Positions 1 through 10,800 of a DNA stretch of 57,253 bases are shown here, in pieces. The stretch's first letter is position 1; the number at the start of each line of letters is the position of its first letter. The DNA is taken from the NCBI GenBank assembly GCA_964606325.1, contig CAZSGE010000014.1, forward strand, positions 1-57,253, written 5' to 3'. A program made the position numbers and the translations under genes. The stretch is from Berkiella sp964606325. Lineage in GTDB: Bacteria; Pseudomonadota; Gammaproteobacteria; Berkiellales; Berkiellaceae. Under the pieces are notes generated by a model, which saw only the letters and a list, made by a program, of their open reading frames with translations, did no database searches and was not told the DNA's origin.

Positions 1-1234
1 GACCATAGTATTTTGCATAAGAACCAATGATATACACAAAATGCGAATAAAATTTATCTTCAAGCTCTGTGATTTGAGCTTGCGTGCCATTTTCAGCTAA
101 GTGAATATAACTTTCTCTAAGCGTTTCTCTAATAGGACTATTTCCATCTCTCAGCGCTAAATCAGGAATAATATTTTGACCATTAAATGCATTTTTTTTA
201 AGGCTATAAAGTACTTGATATGCATTTTGATCATAATCAAAACTAAATAACGAATTCTTTAACGTTAAACTACAAAACGCTGCAAAAAAGGCATAAACAT
301 TTGAGCCATCATTAATTGCTGCGCCAAGATTTAACCCGGAGATAAAGCTCGGAGCAATATAGATCATCATTTTTTCACGATCACTTTGCTCAGTAACAGA
401 TAAATAGGAAATTGATTTGATGCTCATGAGCAACTGGTGTATAACGCGCGCTTTATCTGAGAACCCATGAAATGTTAATTCGCTAAGATAATCTATGATG
501 AAAGATTCAATACTATAAAATAGTTGAGGACTTGAAAATTCATTCTCTAAACTGAGAAAACGTGATATATCTCTTTTTTCAACAGAGTCCTTCATCGATT
601 TTTTTGTTATTTCATGCATTACTTCACGATAACAACGGCTAATTGATAGCACCAATTTTACATGAAGTTCATTAAATACATCAGCATCTTGTTGATGACT
701 CAATGAGAAAAAATCCCAATGCGTAAAGGCTTGTTTAAGAATGTCGCCAACAATCATCTGTAAACCAGCAAATTCGCTGGGAACTCCGGGATGTGCTCTC
801 TCAAAGGGGGCTTGAATTTCATCCTCCAACGCAGTAGTAATAAATGATTCGGGCGAAACTTTTTTATAAGCCCTTCTTGCTGGCGGATCACTTAATATCG
901 CTAATAAATAAGGATCTTTCGTTTTATATTGAACTGGCATCGTATTTCTGATGGGATGACGCGAATAATGTTGGACTAAAATGGTAGCTAAAATCCGGTT
1001 TCTGTCTTCTTCACTACCAAACTGTTTTCTAAAAACATCCACAACTTTATAATTTAGTTTTTCTTTGATGAATTTTGTTATAGCCCCAATATCTTCATCT
1101 GAATATTTTCTTGTCGATACCCAGTCTTCTGGAAGATGAAAGGATTTAAAAGAAAAATCATCATTAGCGTGTTTTTCGCGACGTAAACTTGGAGGCGATA
1201 CTTTTCGTTGGCTCGGTGGAGATGTTTTCTTCAT
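1..1234 (-). CDS. Unrecognised protein, C-terminus cut by window edge
   Basis: An open frame runs from an ATG at 1234 to the window edge with no stop, so at least 411 residues are encoded and the C-terminus is missing. The N-terminus is short, basic and Ser/Pro-rich (MKKTSPPSQRKVSPPSLRR), followed by a mostly helical soluble sequence with many Phe, Tyr and Ser. I see no signal peptide, membrane segment or catalytic motif, and I do not recognise the family. The disordered basic start followed by a helical body resembles the orphan, effector-like genes elsewhere in this window (for example 35079-36191), but this is only a resemblance. The coding call rests on length and on uninterrupted, protein-like composition. 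Confidence 0.75.
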   Translation of the reverse strand, partial: MKKTSPPSQRKVSPPSLRREKHANDDFSFKSFHLPEDWVSTRKYSDEDIGAITKFIKEKLNYKVVDVFRKQFGSEEDRNRILATILVQHYSRHPIRNTMPVQYKTKDPYLLAILSDPPARRAYKKVSPESFITTALEDEIQAPFERAHPGVPSEFAGLQMIVGDILKQAFTHWDFFSLSHQQDADVFNELHVKLVLSISRCYREVMHEITKKSMKDSVEKRDISRFLSLENEFSSPQLFYSIESFIIDYLSELTFHGFSDKARVIHQLLMSIKSISYLSVTEQSDREKMMIYIAPSFISGLNLGAAINDGSNVYAFFAAFCSLTLKNSLFSFDYDQNAYQVLYSLKKNAFNGQNIIPDLALRDGNSPIRETLRESYIHLAENGTQAQITELEDKFYSHFVYIIGSYAKYYG

Positions 1235-1562
1235 GATGTAAGGACCCTATCATACAAATTTAATTAAGATAGCTTTAGAACAAATAAAAGCTAGTTAAGA
1301 ATTTAGCACCAAGAGGCTTACGAATAGCCGGCATATAACTGTATGTTGGGGTTTAAGAAGTTAAATAGTCCGGAGCGGTTAAATGACTGTAAAGATATCG
1401 AGCGCCATCTTATCATTATTACTGTTTTTTTCAATGATAGTTAAATCGCACATGTTATGTGTCAGCATTCTAAAAGTCAATATTATTATGACAATGAGGT
1501 TCCGACCATAATTATACCGGATTCGTTCTTTGCAACTATGTTTATAGCGAATAGTATGGTAA
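1235..1562. other. Gene-free stretch
   Basis: About 330 bases between two minus-strand genes. It should hold the promoter of the gene starting at 1234, but no clear -35/-10 pair can be picked with confidence. A 66-codon plus-strand frame overlaps this stretch and the regulator next to it; its composition is not protein-like and I do not call it. Confidence 0.5.
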
Positions 1563-2354
1563 CTAAACAGTTATCCATCCATTTGATTTTAAAATTCCTA
1601 GGTCCCAAACAACCTCAAATAACTCTGATCTTGTTCTGCAATCAAATTTTTTCTTAATAAGCGTGAGAAAAGTATCAATAGTTTTTTTATTTAATGAAAG
1701 GTGATTAGCAATTTCGTGAGAAGTTTTACCCTTTAGATATAGCGATAGACATTCCACTTCCCGTTTTGTAAGTTTGATGCCATCGTATTTATCGTTAAAA
1801 AAGTAATGTTTTATCTTTAAAGATTCCATCGTTTGATGAAGCTCTTCATTAATATTTTTAACACCAGGGCGGGTAACCATCCCTTCCGGCATAATGATTG
1901 GATTTGATAACGCTTGTTCAATAAGCTTTGCCGCTTGATCTTTAAAATAAAGACAAAACCTATTTAAGGAATTCATTTGATTTAGATATATGGGTACAAC
2001 GTTGGTTGCACCAATTGGCGCATTGAAGGCAAATATATCAGTGTATTCCGTGTAGTGATTTACAATGCAAATTCCATTGTCAAGATTGAGTTCATGGCGC
2101 AACTTTTTTAGCTCATCGGTTAAGATGTCGTCCCACAAATAAACGCCCTCAGGCCAACACGAGGGTGCAGGTGCCTCGAGCTTAAACCAATTCTCTAAAA
2201 GAGTATTATTGTTATGAAACACAAAACAATTGTTTTTCTTAAATACACGAGCATAGCTAAAAAAATTTAGTTTTGAAGACTCGAAAAGGGATTTTGAAAT
2301 TTCAGAAATGGTCGAAGCAGTTGTAAAGCAAATATGATTTTGATCTATTGTCAC
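1563..2354 (-). CDS. LuxR-family transcriptional regulator
   Basis: A 263-residue DNA-binding regulator. The C-terminal LuxR/GerE helix-turn-helix is plain at residues 194-245: LTKREVECLSLYLKGKTSHE begins it, followed by a second helix pair with the usual K-x-T-I-D-x-x-L pattern. The N-terminal 190 residues form a sensing domain of unclear type. It has aromatic residues in the style of autoinducer-binding or PAS folds, but I cannot assign a ligand. There is no receiver domain (no conserved N-terminal Asp pocket), so it is not an obvious two-component partner, and no luxI-like synthase is nearby. The start codon is GTG at 2354, with an in-frame TAA two codons upstream. It stands alone between unrelated genes. 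Confidence 0.85.
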   Translation of the reverse strand: MTIDQNHICFTTASTISEISKSLFESSKLNFFSYARVFKKNNCFVFHNNNTLLENWFKLEAPAPSCWPEGVYLWDDILTDELKKLRHELNLDNGICIVNHYTEYTDIFAFNAPIGATNVVPIYLNQMNSLNRFCLYFKDQAAKLIEQALSNPIIMPEGMVTRPGVKNINEELHQTMESLKIKHYFFNDKYDGIKLTKREVECLSLYLKGKTSHEIANHLSLNKKTIDTFLTLIKKKFDCRTRSELFEVVWDLGILKSNGWITV

Positions 2355-2496
2355 AATTTAGTGCTCTCTGAATTTTAAGCGAGTTTTTTATGATTAAGGT
2401 TTTACCTTAATGACGTTTACTTCTATTTATATATCTTTATTATTATCAAAAAACTACTTTGAGAAAGTCAACTTATGTCGTGATGTTTTACCTTTT

Positions 2497-4200
2497 TTAT
2501 TTATAATTCAAGCGCGTTTTTGATCTTGTACTTTGTTTGTTTGTCAAAGTCAAAGATACTTTTTTGTCTGTCCCTTGACGGCGAAAACCATCAAAAATTA
2601 ACACTTTCGCTTTCTCTTTAGCCATTCTTCGCGTTAAAACAGGTTCTTCGTCACGTATTGCCATATCATTTTTAGCAAGATTTATTTTATTGAGCAAGTG
2701 ATCTCGTAAATGCTTATCATTCGCCTGGACGATGTTATTAAAACTGGTGTTTTGTAATAACAATTGTAACTGTCTGTTTTCTTTGGCTGACAGTCTCATA
2801 CTTAAAATATATTTTCGCAGCATGTCGATGTTGCTGACTATCAATGCTAAAAATCCAACTCCATTCTTTAGCTGACTTAACCTTTTGGTGTGATGAATAT
2901 TAGGTAACACACAAATCAACAAGGCCAACGCAGAAGAAATCATGCTAAAATTTGCGCTTTTTTCTTTACTTTTTTCAGATAAAACAGCAAGTGTTGCTTT
3001 ATTTTGTAGCTCAACAAGTTCTTCCATGGTTTTGCACATACATTCAAAATCTTTATGGATTTCATTGGGTGCAAATTTACTAAATTGCGAAAATTTTTCC
3101 TCTTTCTCAATTTTTTTTCTTCTTGCAGCATTTAATTGCACCTGAAACTGTGAAATTTGCTTACGAAGAATGTTCCTAAACAACGCTTTTATTTTCGAAA
3201 AATTCGTTTCTGTTTCGTCAAAATGTGGAGTGATAATTTGAAAAATCAACGGATCTCTTAACGGCTCCAAGGATACCTTTAGGTCGTTGATAATCTGGCG
3301 GTAATAGCCAATCTCCTCATCTGTGAGAGCTTGCTCCCATGTCAATTGTTCATTTATTTTGTTAATTAATTCATGTGTCTTTTTGTATTTAATACAATAT
3401 TGGTATTGATAACCACATATTTCAATTTCTTCATCAAGTTTTTGTAAGTTCTCTTTTTTTCTAGAAGTAGCTGCTGCTTTATCCCTTTCGTGACGAAGAG
3501 CAACAATAGCCTCTTGAAGTTCGCTGCTTGATTTTTTAGGAGTACCATTTTCAACAAGTTCTAAGATAGCATTGTGTTTAACCATTTTTTGATGTGCGCT
3601 ATTTTTCAATTCAGCAATCAACTTGTTGAATTCTTTTCTGGCAAAAGGTTCTTTGTTTAGTTTAATAGCGTTTAAACGATTTAGTGCATCTTTTAAGTAA
3701 GATTGTTCCTGTGAGAGTAAATACAACTCAGAATCAATTTCCTTGCGATCAGCGATTAATATTAAGCACCTATTAAATTCTAAGTTATCTTTATGAAATT
3801 GACTTTGTACCAGTTCTCTTTTCTCATGCAGATTTTGGTTTACAGCAGATTCAAACCAATAATCCCCTAAACTCTTAAACATGGCAGTCGCACCCACCAA
3901 GGCACTGATTGTGCTGGGAGCATAATCACCCTGCCCTAACATATTGGCCAAAGCAAATCCCACACTGCCAATATGAATGCCATACAACATCGTCAAAGAT
4001 ACTTTTGATTTTGTGCTAGCTTCATTCGTTGATGCCCAAATGGGATATAAGCCATAGCCAGTTAGCCCGACAGATGTCACATAACTTACAAAGCTTGCAG
4101 GCACCGAATACGGTTGATATATCTCATTGACATATGAAATCGTCGCGTTCGCCTGGGTGATACAGGGACCTATCAGTTCTTTTAAGTGGTGATAAAGCAT
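2497..4200 (-). CDS. Membrane-associated coiled-coil protein, unknown
   Basis: A 567-residue protein with two hydrophobic segments in the first ~120 residues (around 35-55 and 70-120), a long charged helical region rich in Lys, Glu and Leu (about 125-410, probable coiled coil), a further hydrophobic hairpin near 415-455 and a basic C-terminal tail. No enzyme motif is visible and I do not recognise a family. The architecture (membrane hairpin, coiled coil, basic tail) is common among secreted effectors of Legionellales, but the sequence gives no direct evidence of secretion. No clear ribosome-binding site precedes the ATG at 4200. It is separated from both neighbours and is likely its own transcription unit. 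Confidence 0.75.
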   Translation of the reverse strand: MLYHHLKELIGPCITQANATISYVNEIYQPYSVPASFVSYVTSVGLTGYGLYPIWASTNEASTKSKVSLTMLYGIHIGSVGFALANMLGQGDYAPSTISALVGATAMFKSLGDYWFESAVNQNLHEKRELVQSQFHKDNLEFNRCLILIADRKEIDSELYLLSQEQSYLKDALNRLNAIKLNKEPFARKEFNKLIAELKNSAHQKMVKHNAILELVENGTPKKSSSELQEAIVALRHERDKAAATSRKKENLQKLDEEIEICGYQYQYCIKYKKTHELINKINEQLTWEQALTDEEIGYYRQIINDLKVSLEPLRDPLIFQIITPHFDETETNFSKIKALFRNILRKQISQFQVQLNAARRKKIEKEEKFSQFSKFAPNEIHKDFECMCKTMEELVELQNKATLAVLSEKSKEKSANFSMISSALALLICVLPNIHHTKRLSQLKNGVGFLALIVSNIDMLRKYILSMRLSAKENRQLQLLLQNTSFNNIVQANDKHLRDHLLNKINLAKNDMAIRDEEPVLTRRMAKEKAKVLIFDGFRRQGTDKKVSLTLTNKQSTRSKTRLNYK

Positions 4201-4294
4201 ATTTTAATTTAATAGCGCCATAAATGTTGTTGGCTAACTATCGTAAGTCATGGTGCTGTGTTTTGCAAGTAGTGTAGTAAGTTTTAATAAGGAT

Positions 4295-4771
4295 TTATGT
4301 GATTGTCATGGTCTTAATAAAATTTAATACCACTTGTGCATGTCCTTTAGCGCGCACGTTGTACCAACCATGTTTGATAGTTCCATTGGCGTCAATGAGA
4401 AATGTCGAGCGATGAGTAACCAAGAGCTTTGATAACAACCAATTATCTCTAATTATCACATCAAACATTTCGCATAATTTTTTACTTGGATCTGCAATTA
4501 AAGGAAATGGAAGCCCCAGTTTTTCACAAAATTTATGATGAGAAGCTATGGTATCTCTGGAAACACCAATAATAATGGTATTCTCTTTCAGGAAAAAATC
4601 ATGGAATAATTTGAACTCTCTACCCTCAATTGTGCATCCAGGAGTATTGTCTTTAGGATAGAAATACAAAACAACATTTTTACCCAATAGATCTTTAAAA
4701 GAGCGAATGCTCGGATCAGTGCATTCAAAAGTGAAATCAGGAACCTTGTCGCCAATTTTTATAACAGACAT
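4295..4771 (-). CDS. bcp: Thioredoxin-dependent peroxiredoxin, Bcp/PrxQ type
   Basis: A 158-residue thiol peroxidase that reduces hydrogen peroxide and organic hydroperoxides in the cytoplasm. The AhpC/TSA fold is recognisable from the start (GDKVPDFTF) and from YPKDNTPGCT, which places the peroxidatic Cys at residue 46 with its Thr and Pro neighbours. The classical Bcp resolving Cys five residues later is absent (TIEGRE replaces T-x-E-A-C). Other cysteines lie near residues 89 and 104, so resolution may use one of those or an external thiol. The length is normal for PrxQ. The start ATG at 4771 has an AAGGAAG ribosome-binding site about seven bases upstream. Single gene. Confidence 0.9.
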   Translation of the reverse strand: MSVIKIGDKVPDFTFECTDPSIRSFKDLLGKNVVLYFYPKDNTPGCTIEGREFKLFHDFFLKENTIIIGVSRDTIASHHKFCEKLGLPFPLIADPSKKLCEMFDVIIRDNWLLSKLLVTHRSTFLIDANGTIKHGWYNVRAKGHAQVVLNFIKTMTIT

Positions 4772-4823
4772 GTCATGCTTCCTTTGATGTAAACAGTTTA
4801 CAGTTAAGGAAGATTATATATCA

Positions 4824-4858
4824 AACTACAGCAATCCTTACAGAGAATTGCTGTAGTT
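4824..4858. terminator. Perfect 12-bp hairpin after the ankyrin gene
   Basis: AACTACAGCAAT (4824-4835) and its exact complement (4847-4858) enclose an 11-base loop just beyond the stop of the minus-strand ankyrin gene. No strong U-run follows, so it may act as a processing or weak terminator hairpin. Confidence 0.5.
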
Positions 4859-4871
4859 AACTTAATTAAAG

Positions 4872-6245
4872 TTACAATGTCTCTACAACAGGTGCAATAT
4901 GTACGACTTCATTACTGACAACAATACTATCCAATACTGCACTAGGCTGAATTGTTCCCAAATGCTCCGTGTGGCCAAGACCTGGGATCCCAGATTTTTC
5001 TGAAGTGACAATGTCGGACAATACCAATGGTGTTTCTTTGACCATAGGTTTTAAGCTATTAAACTCAGAATTGGCTTGCTGCAATCCATCTTTGGTTAAA
5101 AAAGTGGCGACATCTTGATGATGGGTTTTAATTGCTTCTTGCAGCGGTGTTTCATTTTGCATGTCCTTAAGCTCTGCATTAGCATTGTGTGCAACGAGTA
5201 ATTTAACAACATCCAAGTTGCCATCAGCGGCCGCAAGATGTAGTGCTGTTTCACCTTTGTTGTTTTGCGTATTAATCAATGCACCAGCATCAAGGATCTT
5301 TTGAACAATCGCTGTAGAATCAGCATGTTGGCAAGCGTAATGTAAAGGTGAATTGCCCAGTTTATCTGATGCGTTAATACTGGCATTTAAAGATAATAGC
5401 TTATCAAGAACACTCACGTCATGAGTCATTGCCGCCACATGGATTGCTTGAAAACCGATTTCAACATCAGTTCGAATAATACTTGCTCCCAACTTTGCTA
5501 ATGTATCCATCATTTCAATATCGCCATGAAGGGTTGCAAAGTGAAAAGGCGTTAAACCATACTGGTTTACTGAATTTATCAATCCACCATTTGCTATGGC
5601 ATCTTTTACGCCTTGGATTTCACCAGCCACAACAGCTTCAAATAGTGTATTGCCGGCCGGAATAGCCAGTTTATTTAAAATAGGTAAATGAAATATTTCA
5701 TTTATTGCAGGATTTGTTGAATTAAAACCAGCCAACATAGGGGTGTTATTATAGTTATCTTTAATGTTTACATCGGCACGATGCTCAAGCAATGATAAAA
5801 TTACTTCAGGATGTCCCGTTTTAATCGCATCGAGTAAAGGCGTTTTGCCAACAATATCCTTGATATTGGGGTTTGCGCCATTTTTAAGTAACGTTTCCAT
5901 TGCATCAACATTACCTATTCTTGCGCTTATATGTGTTGCCGTTTGACCAAGTTTGTTTTGATTATTTATTTGCGCCCCGGCATTCAGGATGGATTGAATA
6001 AAATCCTTTGATCCGCCTGCGCGTGCGGCAAAATACAATGCGGTATTATTATGGTTGTCTTTTGAATCAACATAAGCACCTTTTGAGATTAATAAATCAA
6101 AAATTTGAGGCTGGTTTGCCATTGCTGCATAATGAACAAGCTCTAATCCATCTTTACCTGTCATATTAGGATCAGCACCTTCAGATAAAGCTATTTTAAC
6201 AGTAGCTATGTCACCATCAATTATTGCTTGGAATATATCGACCAT
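4872..6245 (-). CDS. Ankyrin-repeat protein
   Basis: A 457-residue protein made almost entirely of ankyrin repeats. I count about eleven to twelve 33-residue units from residue ~4 to ~390, with typical T-x-L-H-x-A-A and G-A-x-x-N signatures (for example GETALHLAAADGNLDVVKLL). One degenerate unit near the middle (around 180-215) may mark a break between two stacks. The last ~65 residues are not repeats and have no recognised domain. There is no signal peptide. An upstream in-frame ATG lies at 6266, but GGAGG lies seven bases before the ATG at 6245, which decides the start. Ankyrin proteins bind other proteins, and in Legionellales many are translocated to the host. That role is inference here, since no secretion signal can be read. 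Confidence 0.92.
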   Translation of the reverse strand: MVDIFQAIIDGDIATVKIALSEGADPNMTGKDGLELVHYAAMANQPQIFDLLISKGAYVDSKDNHNNTALYFAARAGGSKDFIQSILNAGAQINNQNKLGQTATHISARIGNVDAMETLLKNGANPNIKDIVGKTPLLDAIKTGHPEVILSLLEHRADVNIKDNYNNTPMLAGFNSTNPAINEIFHLPILNKLAIPAGNTLFEAVVAGEIQGVKDAIANGGLINSVNQYGLTPFHFATLHGDIEMMDTLAKLGASIIRTDVEIGFQAIHVAAMTHDVSVLDKLLSLNASINASDKLGNSPLHYACQHADSTAIVQKILDAGALINTQNNKGETALHLAAADGNLDVVKLLVAHNANAELKDMQNETPLQEAIKTHHQDVATFLTKDGLQQANSEFNSLKPMVKETPLVLSDIVTSEKSGIPGLGHTEHLGTIQPSAVLDSIVVSNEVVHIAPVVETL

Positions 6246-6673
6246 TATCAAACCTCCATTTAGCATTCATTTAGAACTATATCGATTTGTTAACTATTAA
6301 GCCTTTTGCCTTACAAGAGTGAGGCAAAATCACTGCGATATCCAAGATAATTCATGACATTTAGGATGTCCATGATTTTCTGACAATATTAAATATGAAG
6401 TAAAATGCTATAAAATAAGGTGTTTTGTAAATGTAATATTTATTATGACTACATATCTATCTTACTTTTTTATTGTCATCTTAAAAAAAACAATACACTT
6501 AATAAATCAAAGATAAATGTAGATTATTGTGAGTATTGATTAATAATTCGAATACCTTGTTGTATCAGTTGCGACAGGCTGTTATTACTTTCAGCTAGGT
6601 TGTAAACATATCATTCAAGTTTGATAGATAGACTATTCTATTAATATATATATTCATTGGATAAGGTTTTCTT
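6246..6673. other. Divergent intergenic region
   Basis: About 430 very AT-rich bases between the divergently read ankyrin gene and the RND efflux operon. It must hold promoters for both. No open frame, repeat or RNA gene is visible. Confidence 0.6.
6621..6650 (+). promoter_or_regulatory. Possible promoter of the efflux operon
   Basis: TTGATA at 6621-6626 is followed 15-18 bases later by overlapping TAATAT/TATATA hexamers, about 25-30 bases upstream of the ATG at 6674. The AT-rich context makes chance matches likely. Confidence 0.3.
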
Positions 6674-7810
6674 ATGAAAAAGGGACTGATAATAACGGCT
6701 GTCATGATAGGCCTTATTGCCGGTTACCTCATTCTTAAAAACAACAAGTTAGCGCATAAAACCGAAAAACCACCCGTTAAAGTTACCGTTAGCGAAGTCA
6801 TTCAAAAAAATACCCAAATTAACATTAACGCCATCGGTTCTATACAAGCTTATTCCACTATTAACGTAAAATCGCTAGTGGATGGACAACTCGTCAGCGT
6901 AGGCTTCAAAGAGGGTGATATTGTTCAAGAAGGTCAGGTCCTCTTCAAAATTGACTCAAGACCTTTTGAAGTCACTTTGCAGCAAGCACAAGCAAACTTA
7001 CTAAGAGACCAAGCACAGCTAGAAAACGCAATTAAGATTTCACAAAGAACAAAAACATTGAGAGACGAAAAAAATGTATCACAACAAGATTATGATCAAA
7101 TTGAAACAAATGTAAAAGTATTAAAAGGCGCAATTGAAATTAACAATGCGGCAATTGCTGCTGCAAAACTACAACTTGAGTATTGCACTATACGCTCTCC
7201 GGTAACGGGATATACAGGATCATTATTATTCAATGTTGGAAATATCATACAAGCAAAAGATCCAAATCCGCTCGTTACCATTAAACAAATTATTCCAATA
7301 TACGCTGCATTCTCTGTCCCTGAACAATATTTAACGTTTATTAAAAAAAATATGGATTCAGGTCGCAAAGATGTCACCATTATTCTTGAAAATGACGAGA
7401 AAAACACTATTGTTGGGCAACTCAGTTTTATCAATAATACCGTTGATATTAATACAGGTAATATCCAGCTCAAAGCAACTATTCCCAATGAGGATAAAAA
7501 GTTATGGCCTGGTCAGTTTGTAAAAGTCATTCTTCCGTTGAATGCAATCAAGCAAGCGATCATAGTACCCAGTCGGGCTATATTAGCAGGTGTCAATGGC
7601 TTCTATGTATATGTCGTTGATGAGCAAAACAAAGTCAGCACTCGTGCAATTAAAGAAGGCCCCATTATTGATGAGGAAACGGTTATCCTTCAAGGTTTAA
7701 AAGAGGGTGAAAAAGTTGTGACGGAAGGTCATCTTCGATTAACAGATGGCGCGATAGTTTCAATTGCACAAGAAACTCCTTCAGAAATCAATAAAGAAAA
7801 ATCAAAATGA
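6674..7810 (+). CDS. RND efflux periplasmic adaptor (MdtA/AcrA type)
   Basis: A 378-residue membrane-fusion protein that bridges an inner-membrane RND pump to an outer-membrane channel. It begins with a single N-terminal hydrophobic anchor (residues ~4-21) without a lipobox. This is followed by the split lipoyl/biotinyl-like half-motifs (SLVDGQLVSVGFKEGDIVQE near 70-90, and IRSPVTGYTG near 175), an alpha-hairpin between them (~95-165), then beta-barrel and membrane-proximal domains (~200-360). The length is normal for the family. An AAGG ribosome-binding site lies seven bases before the ATG. Its stop overlaps the start of the pump gene by four bases (ATGA), so the two are translationally coupled. 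No tolC-like gene or regulator is adjacent. Confidence 0.92.
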   Translation: MKKGLIITAVMIGLIAGYLILKNNKLAHKTEKPPVKVTVSEVIQKNTQININAIGSIQAYSTINVKSLVDGQLVSVGFKEGDIVQEGQVLFKIDSRPFEVTLQQAQANLLRDQAQLENAIKISQRTKTLRDEKNVSQQDYDQIETNVKVLKGAIEINNAAIAAAKLQLEYCTIRSPVTGYTGSLLFNVGNIIQAKDPNPLVTIKQIIPIYAAFSVPEQYLTFIKKNMDSGRKDVTIILENDEKNTIVGQLSFINNTVDINTGNIQLKATIPNEDKKLWPGQFVKVILPLNAIKQAIIVPSRAILAGVNGFYVYVVDEQNKVSTRAIKEGPIIDEETVILQGLKEGEKVVTEGHLRLTDGAIVSIAQETPSEINKEKSK

Positions 7811-10800
7811 ATTTAAGCTCGCTATTTATAGCCAGACCTGTCATGACCACCTTGGTTATGCTTGCAATGCTTATATTTGGCATTATGGGATTTAGAGGAT
7901 TACCCATCAGTGATTTACCTAATGTCGATTTTCCGACGATAACGGTTTCAGCTAATTTGCCAGGTGCTAGCCCAGAAACGATGGCTTCTTCCGTTGCAAC
8001 ACCTCTTGAGCAGCAATTTAGCACCATTGCTGGTATTGATTCGATGAGTTCGACAAGCACACAGGGTAGCGTTCAAATCACCTTGCAATTTTCTTTAGAT
8101 AGAGACATTGATGATGCTGCTTTGGATATACAGTCAGCCATTACTGCATCTATCAGAAATTTACCAGATAATTTACCCTCTCCACCTACTTTTAGGAAAG
8201 TAAATCCAGCATCTTCTCCTATTTTATATTTAGCAATTGAATCACCCACCCTACCCCTTTATAAAGTCAATGATTATGCTGAAACACTCATTGCTCAAAA
8301 AATATCAATGATAAGTGGTGTTGCGCAAGTGAATGTGTTGGGTTCTCAAAAATATGCAGTTCGAATTCAAGTGGATCCAGACGTATTAGCAACTAAAAAC
8401 ATTGCTATCGATGATATTGTCAAAGCTGTTCAGCAAAACAACGTTAACCTGCCTACAGGCTCACTTGATGGTAAATATCAATCATACATCATACAAACGA
8501 CAGGGCAACTCAAAAATGCAGCAGATTTTAGATCCATTATCGTTACCTATCGAGACGGTATCCCTGTTCGATTAAGCTCATTAGCTAACGTCATTGATAG
8601 CGTTGAAAATGACAAAGTAGCAAGCTGGTTTGGGGATAAAAGGGCGATTATATTATCAATACAACGTCAACCTGGCACTAACACGATTGAAGTTGTTGAT
8701 AAAATTAAGCAACTTATACCAACCTTTGAACAAAGCCTACCTGCCGATGTAAAACTGCACGTTGTGTACGACAGATCAAAAAGTATACGCGAAGCTGTTC
8801 ATGACGTTGAGCTAACACTGATACTTGCCTGCATTTTGGTGATATTAGTTATATATTTATTTTTACGAAATTTGTACGCAACCTTAATTCCTAGCATTGC
8901 CTTGCCATTAACAGTTATTGGTACTTTTGCGGTAATGAGGTTATTAAATTACAGTTTGGATAACCTTTCGCTTTTAGCACTCACTTTATGTGTTGGCTTT
9001 ATTGTTGACGATGCTATTGTCATGCTTGAAAATATATTTAGAAATATTGAAAAAGGTTTATCTGCAAAAGAAGCTGCCATTAAAGGTTCAAAAGAAATTA
9101 GCTTTACCATTTTATCAATGACTTTGTCATTAGCAGTTGTATTTTTACCCGTATTGTTTATGGGTGGGATTTTAGGTAGGCTTTTGCACGAGTTTGGTGT
9201 AACTATATTTACCGCTATTATAATTTCTGGGTTTATATCAATTTCTTTGACCCCAATGCTTGCAAGTCAAATCCTAAAAAATAATAAAACCACTGTTATT
9301 GAATCGAATTCGGGATTATTTTACAACACAAAAGCCTTATATGCAAAATCCCTCAAATGGTGTTTAGCTAACAGTTTTTTTATGATGATGATGTTTTTAT
9401 CATCAATCGTAATCGTTTTAACACTATTCTATTTCATCCCAAAGGGATTTTTGCCTAACGAAGACACAGGTCAAATCTTCGCTTACACAGAAGCCGACCC
9501 ATCAGTTTCATTTACCGAAATGATTGCACGCCAACAAAAAATTGCAGCTATCGTTAATCAAGATCCAAATATAAGCACGCTCACTTCTTCTGTTGGGTCT
9601 GGCGGTGTTTCAAGCACACGAAATGCAGGAAGATTATTTATAAGGTTAAAACCTTATCAAGATAGAAAACTCAATGCAGATGAAATTATTCAAGTATTAA
9701 GACCACAATTAGCACAAATCCCAGGTATAAATGTTTACTTAAGAAACATGCCAAGCATTAATATAGGGGGCCAAATTTCAAAAAGCACCTATCAATACAC
9801 TCTTCAAAGTACTGATTTAGACGAACTATATAAATGGTCTCAGGCATTCATGAAGGAAATGGCTGCTTTACCTAATTTTCAGGATGTAACCTCGGATCTG
9901 CAGTTTTCAGGTCCTCAGATACTACTAAATATAGATAGAGAAAAAGCCGCAAGTAAGGGAGTCTCTGCTCAGGCTATTCAAAATACATTAAATAATGCAT
10001 TTAGTACGTTTAAAGTCTCTACAATATACGGCGCAAACTCAACCTATGAAGTTATTGTAGAAGTTTTAGATAATTTTCAAAATTCACCTAATGATTTACC
10101 TAGTTTATATGTACGTTCTACTCAAAACACGCTCATACCAATGGATCAGGTGGTAAAACCCTCACTCAGTATCGCCCCATTATCAATTAACCACTTGGGA
10201 CAATTTCCTTCAGTAACACTATCTTTTAATCTTAAACCAGGTATTTCTTTGGGAGATGCAGTAGAAAGTATCAACCAAATTAATCAAAAACTTAATCCCC
10301 CTACTACTTTGCTAACCAGTTTCCAAGGAACAGCAAAAGCTTTTCAAAGCTCTTTGCAAGGTTTAGGATTTTTGCTCATCATGACTATTTTAGTCATTTA
10401 TATTATTTTGGGAATTTTATATGAAAGTTTTATTCACCCCTTAACCATTTTATCGGGTTTGCCTGTTGCCGGTATTGGGGCTTTAGTGTTTTTAATGTTG
10501 TTTGGTATGGATCTTAACATTTACTCATTTATCGGGATAATTATGCTCGTGGGCATTGTGAAGAAAAATGCCATTATGATGATAGACTTTGCTATTACAG
10601 CACAACGAGAAGAAGGCATGAAAGCATTTGACGCAATTTATAACGCCTGCTTGGTTCGATTTAGACCAATTATGATGACAACCATAGCAGCAATTGCGGG
10701 AACCATACCAATTGCACTTGCCTTTGGTGCTAGCGCAACCACGAGACGCCCCTTGGGCGTTGCCGTTTTAGGTGGGTTAATATTGTCTCAGTTTCTTACT

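Noticed and set aside
1457..1657. 66-codon plus-strand frame
   Set aside because: Overlaps the 3' end of the LuxR-type gene, has no ribosome-binding site and a non-protein-like composition.
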